64,000 nt of DNA from Thiothrix phosphatis (GTDB lineage Bacteria > Pseudomonadota > Gammaproteobacteria > Thiotrichales > Thiotrichaceae). Below are positions 57,536 to 64,000 of the stretch, one piece after another. The position numbers were made by a program, and so were the translations under genes. The number at the start of each line of letters is the position of its first letter. Position 1 is the first letter of the stretch. Under the pieces are notes generated by a model, which saw nothing but the letters and a program-made list of their open reading frames with translations, did not search any database and was not told where the DNA came from. The DNA lies in contig NZ_JAYMYJ010000152.1 in assembly GCF_035668035.1 (NCBI RefSeq), positions 1 through 64,000 on the forward strand, given 5' to 3'.

Positions 57536-58267
57536 ATGCTATCCAGAAATTTTTCAAGTCTTGCTGTCATCATGGGCGTGCTGGCAGCTCCGGCGGCCAT
57601 GGCCGAACAGAAATGGAGCGACGCCAGCGTGACCTACCTGAACGGTAACAAATATGAAGTGGGCGACGACAGCCGCCAGGTCATGACATTTGAACATGCC
57701 AGCGGCCATGACTGGGGCACCACCTTCTTCTTCATGGACTATCTGATGTCTGACAATGGGACCAAGGAACATTATTTCGAGTTGTCCCCACGCCTTAGCC
57801 TGAACTACCTGACCAAAGGGAAACTGGTGCCTGAAGGCCACTTCATCAAGGATGTTTACCTGTCAGGCACGATGGAAGGCGGCGGCAAGGCCACCAACTA
57901 TTTGGGGGGCGTTGGCGTCAGCCTGGATGTGCCTAAGTTCAAGTACTTCAATGTCGACCTGTACCAAGCCAACAATGGCGGCGGCAAGGACAACGACCAG
58001 CAGGCGACCGTCACCTGGGCGCTGCCTTTCCAGATCGGCAGCGCCGAATTCCTGTATGATGGCTTTTTGGACGCATCGACCAAGGCGGATGACCACGCCG
58101 CTGAGACCAACTTCACTTCCCAGTTGAAGTGGAATATGGGCAAGCAGTTGTTCCACACCAAAAAGCCGGTCTATGTCGGCTTTGAGTACGCCCACTGGAA
58201 AAACAAGTTCGGCATCGATGGTGTGACCGAGAAAAACCCCAGCTTCCTGCTCAAGGCGCATTTCTAA
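57536..58267 (+). CDS. Tsx/OmpK-like nucleoside-channel outer-membrane protein
   Basis: 243 residues from the ATG at 57536 (GAGGTG 7 nt upstream; another ATG at 57530). Signal peptide ending APAAMA/EQ. Beta-barrel pattern with WSDASVTYLNGNKYEVG, the FEHASGHDWGTTFFFMDYL segment typical of Tsx/OmpK proteins, and a C-terminal aromatic residue (LLKAHF). Probably lets nucleosides or purines across the outer membrane for the xanthine dehydrogenase pathway that follows. Confidence 0.9.
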   Translation: MLSRNFSSLAVIMGVLAAPAAMAEQKWSDASVTYLNGNKYEVGDDSRQVMTFEHASGHDWGTTFFFMDYLMSDNGTKEHYFELSPRLSLNYLTKGKLVPEGHFIKDVYLSGTMEGGGKATNYLGGVGVSLDVPKFKYFNVDLYQANNGGGKDNDQQATVTWALPFQIGSAEFLYDGFLDASTKADDHAAETNFTSQLKWNMGKQLFHTKKPVYVGFEYAHWKNKFGIDGVTEKNPSFLLKAHF

Positions 58268-58299
58268 GTTTTCTGTACATTGTGTTTTCATGAGTTTTT

Positions 58300-58319
58300 G
58301 GGGAGGAATTTCCCTCCCC
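58300..58319 (+). other. Hairpin between the porin gene and xdhA
   Basis: GGGGAGG (58300-58306) pairs with CCTCCCC (58313-58319) around a 6-nt loop, followed by CCTTCTTA. Not a full rho-independent terminator; may attenuate transcription from the porin gene into xdhABC. Confidence 0.45.
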
Positions 58320-58359
58320 CCTTCTTAGGATAATTCGCACAGGGCGTGGGAGTTACGGA

Positions 58360-59844
58360 ATGAGTGTCAACGGAACTGCGGCCAAACAGACCATCACCTT
58401 CATGCTTGACGGGCAAAAGCATACGCCTCAGCCATTTGCCCCTGACACCACCTTGCTCAATTATTTGCGCGAACACCTTGACCGCCGGGGAACCAAGGAA
58501 GGCTGCGCCGAAGGCGATTGCGGCGCTTGCACCGTGGTGGCCGCTGACCTGCACCGGGGTCAATTGCGCCACCGCTCGCTGAACGCTTGCGTACAACTGC
58601 TCGCCACGCTGGATGGCAAGGCGCTGTTTACGGTGGAAAGCCTGCAACGCGGCCAGCAACTGCACCCGGCGCAACAGGCGATGGTTGATCATCACGGCTC
58701 GCAATGCGGCTTCTGCACACCGGGTTTCGTCATGTCGCTGTTCGCCCTCTATCACAACCAGCCCAACGCCAGCCGTGAGCAGGTCAGCCAGGCATTGTCC
58801 GGCAACCTGTGCCGCTGCACTGGTTACCGCCCCATCCTGGATGCCGGGGAACGCATGTACGGATACGGATTCGCCGTCGCTGCTGACGCCGATCAAGCCA
58901 TGCTGGACACCTTGCAGGAATGGGCGGACACGCAGCAAGCGTTGGCGATAGAACAGGATGGCAAGCGCTTTTTCGCCCCGACCAGCCTGGAAGCATTGGC
59001 CGGACTGTTGGAACAATACCCTTCCGCCACGTTGCTGGCGGGTGCCACCGACGTGGGTTTGTGGATCACCAAGCAGCACCGCGACCTGCCCGTCATCATT
59101 TCGCTGGCCAAGGTCGCCGGGCTGGAGACTATCAGCGAGCAAGATGGTTGGCTGGAAATCGCCGCCGCCGTTTCGCTGGAAGAAGCTTTCCAGGCACTGG
59201 TGAAACACTATCCGCAACTGTCCGAATTGCATGAGCGCTTCGCCTCCCTGCCGATCCGCAACGCAGGCACGCTGGTGGGCAATATCGCCAACGGTTCGCC
59301 GATCGGCGACTCCATGCCCGCGCTGATGGTGTTGGGCGCGCGCATCCGTTTGCGGCAAGGCGACGCGGTGCGCGAACTGGCGTTGGAAGATTTCTACCTG
59401 GGTTACCAGCAAAAGGATTTGCGGGCGGGCGAGTTTGTCGAGGCCGTGCGCATTCCGCTGCCGACATCGGCTGACGCAAACAGCTTGGTTCGCTGCTATA
59501 AATTATCGAAACGCTTCGAACAGGACATTTCCGCCGTGTGCGCCGCCTTCCACATCAAACTGGATGCGCAGCGGCAAGTCACACAGGCGCGGATTGCCTA
59601 CGGCGGCATGGCGGCGGTTCCCCAACGCGCTGCGCACTGCGAAGCCGCCTTGCTCGGCCAGCCGTGGGAGCAGGCCAGCGTCACCGCCGCGATGCAGGCG
59701 CTGGAGCAGGATTTCAAACCGCTGTCCGACATGCGCGCCTCGTCTGCCTACCGTATGGCGACGGCCAAAAACCTGTTGTTGAAAAGCCTGCTGGAAAGCG
59801 AAGGCCAGCAGCTTTCCCTGTACCGGCAAGGAGCCCAGGCATGA
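58360..59844 (+). CDS. xdhA: Xanthine dehydrogenase small subunit XdhA
   Basis: 494 residues. Two [2Fe-2S] domains (GCAEGDCGACTVV; CGFCTPGFVMSL and GNLCRCTGYRPI), then the FAD domain (LLAGATDVGLWITKQHRDLP, RNAGTLVGNIANGSPIGDSM P). Carries electrons from the molybdenum subunit to NAD+. Its stop overlaps the xdhB start (ATGA). Confidence 0.96.
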   Translation: MSVNGTAAKQTITFMLDGQKHTPQPFAPDTTLLNYLREHLDRRGTKEGCAEGDCGACTVVAADLHRGQLRHRSLNACVQLLATLDGKALFTVESLQRGQQLHPAQQAMVDHHGSQCGFCTPGFVMSLFALYHNQPNASREQVSQALSGNLCRCTGYRPILDAGERMYGYGFAVAADADQAMLDTLQEWADTQQALAIEQDGKRFFAPTSLEALAGLLEQYPSATLLAGATDVGLWITKQHRDLPVIISLAKVAGLETISEQDGWLEIAAAVSLEEAFQALVKHYPQLSELHERFASLPIRNAGTLVGNIANGSPIGDSMPALMVLGARIRLRQGDAVRELALEDFYLGYQQKDLRAGEFVEAVRIPLPTSADANSLVRCYKLSKRFEQDISAVCAAFHIKLDAQRQVTQARIAYGGMAAVPQRAAHCEAALLGQPWEQASVTAAMQALEQDFKPLSDMRASSAYRMATAKNLLLKSLLESEGQQLSLYRQGAQA

Positions 59845-62171
59845 CGTTAGCGCAAACCCAGCCCCGCCATAGCGTCGGCCAGCCGACGAAACACGACAGC
59901 GCCGAACTGCACGTCACCGGCGCGGCGCAATACACCGACGACATTCCCGAACCACGCGGCACGCTATACGCCGCCATCGGCATCAGCCAGCAGGCTCATG
60001 CGCGTTTGTGCAGCGTGAATCTGGAGCCGGTCTGGAACGCCCCCGGCGTGGTGGCCGTGATTACCGCCGCCGACATTCCCGGTGCCAACCACTTGGGCGG
60101 CTCGATGAAAGATGAGCCGGTGTTTGCTATTGATGTCGTGGAATACATCGGCCAGCCGATCTTTGCGGTGGCCGCCACCACGATGGAAGCTGCCCGCCGC
60201 GCCGCCCAGCTGGCTGAGATTGATTACGAAACCCTGCCGCACAACCTCGACATCCAGCAGGCGCTGGCGCAACAGCAATTCGTGTTGCCCAGCAAATTCC
60301 TGCAACGCGGCCAGCCGGACACGGCACTGCAACAAGCTGCGCACAAAATCAGTGGTGGTTTCCACCTCGGCGGGCAGGAACAGTTCTACCTGGAAGGCAT
60401 GGTGGCGATGGCCTTGCCGCGCGAACATGGCGATGTGTTGGTCTACAATTCCACCCAGCATCCGCACCATGACCAGAAAGTGGTGGCCGATGTGCTGGGC
60501 CTGACCGAAAAGGATGTGGTGATCGAATGCCGCCGCATGGGTGGCGCGTTCGGCGGCAAGGAAAGCCAGCCGTCGCTGTTCGCCTCCATCGCCGCCCTCC
60601 TTGCCCTGAAAACCGGGCGGGCGGTGAAGCTGCGCCTGGATCGTGACGATGACATCACCATTACCGGCAAACGCCACTGTTACGACATCCAGTACCAAGC
60701 CGGCTTCGATGACGCGGGCGTATTGCAGGCGGTGAAACTGGTGTATGCCTCCCGTTGCGGCATTTCCGCCGACCTGTCCGGGCCGGTCAATGACCGCAGC
60801 ATGTTCCACGCCGACAATGCCTATTACCTGGAGCACGTCGACATTGCTTCCTACCGCTGCAAGACCAATTCGCAGTCGAACACCGCTTTCCGTGGTTTCG
60901 GCGGGCCGCAAGGGATGATTGCCATTGAATACATCATGGATGATGTCGCCCGCCATTTACAACTTGACCCGCTACAGGTGCGCCGCGCCAATTTCTACGG
61001 CGTGGATGGCACCCGCAACCAAACCCACTACGGCATGGAGGTGGAAGACAATATCATCCACCGTATTGTCGATGAGCTGGAAACCAGCGCGGATTACCAG
61101 CAGCGCCGCGCCGCCATCAGGGAATTCAACCGCAACAGCCCGTGGCTGAAGAAAGGCATTGCGCTCACCCCGGTGAAGTTTGGCATCTCCTTTACCGCGA
61201 CGTTCTACAATCAGGCGGGCGCGTTGCTGCACATTTACAGTGACGGTTCGGTGCAGTTGAACCATGGCGGCATGGAAATGGGGCAGGGGCTGTACACCAA
61301 AGTCTCGCAGGTGGTGGCGGAAGAATTGCAGGTGCCGCTGTCATATATCCGCTGCACCGCCACCCGCACCGACAAGGTGCCGAACGCCTCCGCCACCGCC
61401 GCCTCTTCCGGCTCCGACCTCAATGGCATGGCCGCACGCGATGCCGCCCAGCAGCTGAAGCAGCGCCTGACCGCCTTCGCCGCCAGCCATTACGGGGAGG
61501 AAACCAGCGCCGTCGTGTTCCATGACGGCGAGGTGCAGGTCGGTGAACAAACCGTCAGTTTCAAGGAACTGGCGCACGCCGCCTGGATGAACCGGATTTC
61601 GCTGTCCGCCACCGGCTTTTACCGCACGCCGAAAATCCATTACGACCCGCAAACCATGACCGGGCGGCCATTTTACTACTTCGCCTATGGCGCGGCGGTG
61701 TCCGAAGTGATGATCGACACCCTCACCGGCGAAAACCGGGTGCTGCGGGTGGACATCCTCCACGATGTCGGCCAGTCGCTGAACCCGGCGCTGGACATTG
61801 GCCAGATTGAAGGCGGCTTCATCCAGGGCATGGGCTGGCTGACCACCGAAGAGCTATGGTGGGACGCCAAAGGCCGCTTGCGCACGCATGCGCCTTCCAC
61901 CTACAAGATTCCGGTGGCGGGCGATATTCCGCCAGTCTTCCATGTGAAACTGCTGGAAAACAACGCCAATGTGGAACAGACCATCTACCGTTCCAAAGCG
62001 GTGGGCGAGCCGCCGTTGATGCTGGCCATGTCGGTGTTTTTCGCCTTGCGGGATGCGGTCGCCAGCGTCGGCGATTACCGTCTCCAACCGCCGTTGCAGC
62101 CGCCCGCCACGCCGGAAGCCATCCTGAACGCGGTGCAGGCGGTGCAGTCCGCCCACCAGGAAACGGCATGA
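59841..62171 (+). CDS. xdhB: Xanthine dehydrogenase large subunit XdhB
   Basis: 776 residues from the ATG at 59841. Molybdopterin domain motifs: GGQEQFYLEGMVAMALPREH, GGAFGGKESQPSLFA, TAFRGFGGPQGM, EMGQGLYTKVSQVVAEEL and GEPPLMLAMSVFFALRDAV (catalytic Glu region KAVGEPP). Oxidises hypoxanthine and xanthine to urate. Overlaps xdhC by ATGA. Confidence 0.97.
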   Translation: MTLAQTQPRHSVGQPTKHDSAELHVTGAAQYTDDIPEPRGTLYAAIGISQQAHARLCSVNLEPVWNAPGVVAVITAADIPGANHLGGSMKDEPVFAIDVVEYIGQPIFAVAATTMEAARRAAQLAEIDYETLPHNLDIQQALAQQQFVLPSKFLQRGQPDTALQQAAHKISGGFHLGGQEQFYLEGMVAMALPREHGDVLVYNSTQHPHHDQKVVADVLGLTEKDVVIECRRMGGAFGGKESQPSLFASIAALLALKTGRAVKLRLDRDDDITITGKRHCYDIQYQAGFDDAGVLQAVKLVYASRCGISADLSGPVNDRSMFHADNAYYLEHVDIASYRCKTNSQSNTAFRGFGGPQGMIAIEYIMDDVARHLQLDPLQVRRANFYGVDGTRNQTHYGMEVEDNIIHRIVDELETSADYQQRRAAIREFNRNSPWLKKGIALTPVKFGISFTATFYNQAGALLHIYSDGSVQLNHGGMEMGQGLYTKVSQVVAEELQVPLSYIRCTATRTDKVPNASATAASSGSDLNGMAARDAAQQLKQRLTAFAASHYGEETSAVVFHDGEVQVGEQTVSFKELAHAAWMNRISLSATGFYRTPKIHYDPQTMTGRPFYYFAYGAAVSEVMIDTLTGENRVLRVDILHDVGQSLNPALDIGQIEGGFIQGMGWLTTEELWWDAKGRLRTHAPSTYKIPVAGDIPPVFHVKLLENNANVEQTIYRSKAVGEPPLMLAMSVFFALRDAVASVGDYRLQPPLQPPATPEAILNAVQAVQSAHQETA

Positions 62172-62950
62172 CGCCACCCGCCTTCATTATCGCCCGCATT
62201 GCCGAAGTCCGTGGCTCTTCCCCGCGGGAACACGGCGCGTCTATGCTGATTGCGCCGCAAGCCACGCTGGGCAGCATTGGCGGCGGGCGTCTGGAACATC
62301 GGGTGATTGAGGCGGCGCGCAAATGGTTGCTGGACGGGCCGTTTGCCGGTTTCCGCGACGACGTGTTCACGCTTGGCCCGGAACTCGGCCAGTGTTGCGG
62401 TGGGCGCATCCGCATCCGTTACCAGTACTGCGCGGACGTAGGCCAGTGGCGGCACCCGCAACAACACGGCGCTGAGGCTTTCCAAATTGCATTGTTTGGT
62501 GCCGGGCATGTCGGCAAGGCGCTGGCCGCGATCCTCGCCACCCAGCATTGCCGCCTGCACTGGGTGGACAACCGCGAGGAACAGTTCCCCGCCGCCTTGC
62601 CCGCCAACACCCGCCAGTATGTGGCGGCCAACCCCGCCGATCTTGTGTGTGAACTGCCCCCCGACGCCTGGGTGTTGATCATGACCCACGACCATGCGCT
62701 GGACTTGGCGATTTGCGATGCGGTTTTGCGCCGCGACCGTTTCCGTTTTCTGGGCTTGATCGGTTCGCAGACCAAACTGGCGAAATTCCGCAAACACCTG
62801 CTGGACAGCGGCCACAGCAGCGAACAATTGGGGCGCGTCACGTCCCCCATCGGCATCCCGCAAATCCGCAGCAAGCAGCCGGAACGCATCGCCCTGGCTG
62901 CCGCCGCCCAACTGCTGGCCCTACAGGAACAGGAGAACCCGCATGACTAG
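62168..62950 (+). CDS. xdhC: Xanthine dehydrogenase maturation protein XdhC
   Basis: 260 residues from the ATG at 62168. N-terminal EVRGSSPREHGASMLI with a Cys pair later (LGQCCGGRIRIRY), and a C-terminal Rossmann part IALFGAGHVGKALAAIL, MTHDHALDLAICDAVL and FLGLIGSQTKLAKFR. Binds and sulfurates the Mo cofactor for XdhB. Overlaps the ABC transporter gene by 8 bp. Confidence 0.95.
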   Translation: MTPPAFIIARIAEVRGSSPREHGASMLIAPQATLGSIGGGRLEHRVIEAARKWLLDGPFAGFRDDVFTLGPELGQCCGGRIRIRYQYCADVGQWRHPQQHGAEAFQIALFGAGHVGKALAAILATQHCRLHWVDNREEQFPAALPANTRQYVAANPADLVCELPPDAWVLIMTHDHALDLAICDAVLRRDRFRFLGLIGSQTKLAKFRKHLLDSGHSSEQLGRVTSPIGIPQIRSKQPERIALAAAAQLLALQEQENPHD

Positions 62951-64000
62951 CCCCCCCCGCCTTGAATTGCGCGGCATCAGCAAATATTACCCTTCGGTGG
63001 TCGCCAACGAGGATGTCAGCCTGACCGTTATGCCCGGTGAAATCCACGCCCTGCTGGGTGAAAACGGCGCAGGCAAAAGCACCCTGATGAAAGCGGTGTA
63101 CGGCGTGGTCAAGCCCGACAAGGGGCAGATTTTCTGGAACGGCGAGGAAGTCCACATCAACAGCCCGGCGCAGGCGCGCAAGCTGGGGATCGGCATGGTG
63201 TTCCAACACTTTTCGCTGTTCGACACCCTCAGCGTCACCCAAAACATCTCGCTGGCGATGGACGACAAGCACCATATGGGCAAGCTGGCCAAGCGCATTG
63301 AAGAGGTGTCGGAAAGCTACGGCCTGCCGCTGAACCCGCACCGTTTGGTGCATGATTTGTCCGTCGGCGAACGCCAGCGGGTGGAAATCGTGCGCTGCCT
63401 GTTGCAGGAGCCGCGCCTGCTGATCATGGACGAACCCACTTCCGTCCTCACCCCGCAGGCGGTGCGCAAGCTGTTTGAAACCCTGCGCCGCCTTTCCGAT
63501 GAAGGATGCAGCATCCTCTACATCAGCCACAAGCTGGAGGAAATCCGCGAACTCTGCCACAGCGCCACCGTGTTGCGCGCGGGCAAGGTCAGCGGCACGG
63601 CAGACCCGCGCCAGGAAACCGCCAAGAGCCTGGCGGAAATGATGGTGGGCAAGGAACTGCCTATCTGCGAACACCCGCCCGCCCGCACCGACGGCGCGGA
63701 ACTGCTGGTGGTCAGGCAGCTTTCCCGCCAGTCCGAAGACCCGTTTGGCACCGATTTGAAGGACGTGGGCCTTAGCGTGCGCGCCGGGGAAATCTTCGGC
63801 ATCGCTGGGGTGTCCGGCAACGGCCAGCAGGAACTGCTGTACGCCCTCAGCGGCGAAAAGCCTTCCAAGGACGCCGCCGAAATCCTCATCAACGGCCAGC
63901 CCGCCGGGCGCATGAACCCGGCCCAGCGGCGCAAGTTGGGCTTGCGTTTCGTGCCGGAAGAACGCCTCGGGCGCGGTGCCGTTCCGCCCATGTCGCTGTC
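62943..64000 (+). CDS. Nucleoside/purine-type ABC transporter ATP-binding protein (partial)
   Basis: 352 residues visible; the gene runs off the right edge. First ATPase domain complete: Walker A GENGAGKSTLMKAVYG, Q-loop FQHFSLFDTL, signature LSVGERQRVEIVR, Walker B LLIMDEPTSVLTPQ, switch ISHKLEEI. A second, degenerate domain begins (SVRAGEIFGIAGVSGNGQQE L) and reaches FVPEERLGRG. The two-domain layout is that of BmpA-type nucleoside importers (NupO/YufO). Coupled to xdhC, it probably imports purines or nucleosides for the pathway. Confidence 0.9.
   Translation, partial: MTSPPRLELRGISKYYPSVVANEDVSLTVMPGEIHALLGENGAGKSTLMKAVYGVVKPDKGQIFWNGEEVHINSPAQARKLGIGMVFQHFSLFDTLSVTQNISLAMDDKHHMGKLAKRIEEVSESYGLPLNPHRLVHDLSVGERQRVEIVRCLLQEPRLLIMDEPTSVLTPQAVRKLFETLRRLSDEGCSILYISHKLEEIRELCHSATVLRAGKVSGTADPRQETAKSLAEMMVGKELPICEHPPARTDGAELLVVRQLSRQSEDPFGTDLKDVGLSVRAGEIFGIAGVSGNGQQELLYALSGEKPSKDAAEILINGQPAGRMNPAQRRKLGLRFVPEERLGRGAVPPMSL

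Noticed and set aside
1..64000. CRISPR arrays, tRNA or rRNA genes, insertion sequences with transposase
   Set aside because: No repeat-spacer pattern, no cloverleaf with a GTTCGA-type arm in an intergenic space, and no transposase frame was found by eye.

Overview
This window looks like the chromosome of a free-living, nitrogen-fixing gammaproteobacterium. It has moderately high GC, tightly packed operons with ATGA/GTGA stop-start overlaps, and a Mo-nitrogenase cluster in the Azotobacter-type order (nifHDKT, ferredoxin, NifX, LRV-FeS protein, nifF). A filamentous sulfur oxidiser of the Thiothrix/Thiotrichales type is my best guess, but that is inference from gene content and not proven by any marker here.

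Layout. 1-4.1 kb: a Gly-Met-Ser repeat secreted protein and a second small secreted protein, divergent from a haem-motif sensor kinase and its sigma54-type response regulator. 4.1-6.9 kb: a hydrolase, then a toxin-antitoxin patch (PIN remnant, VapBC, FitAB-like). 6.9-16.7 kb: draT and the nif operon. 16.8-17.4 kb: an AbrB/Doc toxin-antitoxin pair. 17.3-23.5 kb (mostly minus): hydrolase-Rieske-Bfd, GNAT-EamA, and isoaspartyl peptidase with an ATP-grasp ligase. 23.6-32.9 kb: glycogen/glucose metabolism (phosphorylase-kinase-like protein, glk, glgX, opcA, zwf). 33-38.4 kb: a minus-strand series (unknown 186-aa protein, Grx4, SagB-like oxidoreductase, 70-aa protein, DadA, Fe-S/CCG protein) that starts at a nif-type promoter. 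38.5-47.9 kb: the urease operon (ureDABC / ureEFG), split by an island holding type I restriction debris and an AAA-ATPase/PIN/DUF6933-like trio. 48-64 kb: complete purine catabolism (8-oxoguanine deaminase, xanthine dehydrogenase XdhABC, PuuD, UraH, UraD, PuuE, allantoicase, AllA) with transporters and two regulators.

The theme is nitrogen economy: N2 fixation with its post-translational switch, and purine -> urate -> allantoin -> urea -> ammonia scavenging. Reading the intergenic regions by eye, I find nine sites with the sigma54 layout (TGGC, then TGC with GG-N10-GC spacing), each upstream of an operon in the right orientation. Three (nifH, bfd, and the 186-aa gene/Grx4 operon) also have an exact TGT-N10-ACA NifA site about 95-145 bp before the expected transcription start. 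Others sit in front of the ATP-grasp/isoaspartyl peptidase pair, both halves of the urease operon, the purine permease, the Tsx-like porin and the small secreted proteins. The most useful hypotheses are therefore: (i) a nif-regulated redox operon not usually counted as nif; (ii) a haem-sensor/sigma54 locus that may drive a repeat protein; (iii) a sigma54-driven amide ligase/isoaspartyl peptidase pair; and (iv) the ATPase-PIN island inside the urease operon.

GC-rich imperfect palindromes (CCCTTCCCCC..GGGGGAAGGG type) recur at least six times. One lies in frame inside the SagB-like gene and one inside a broken restriction gene. No rRNA, tRNA, CRISPR array or transposase was seen.
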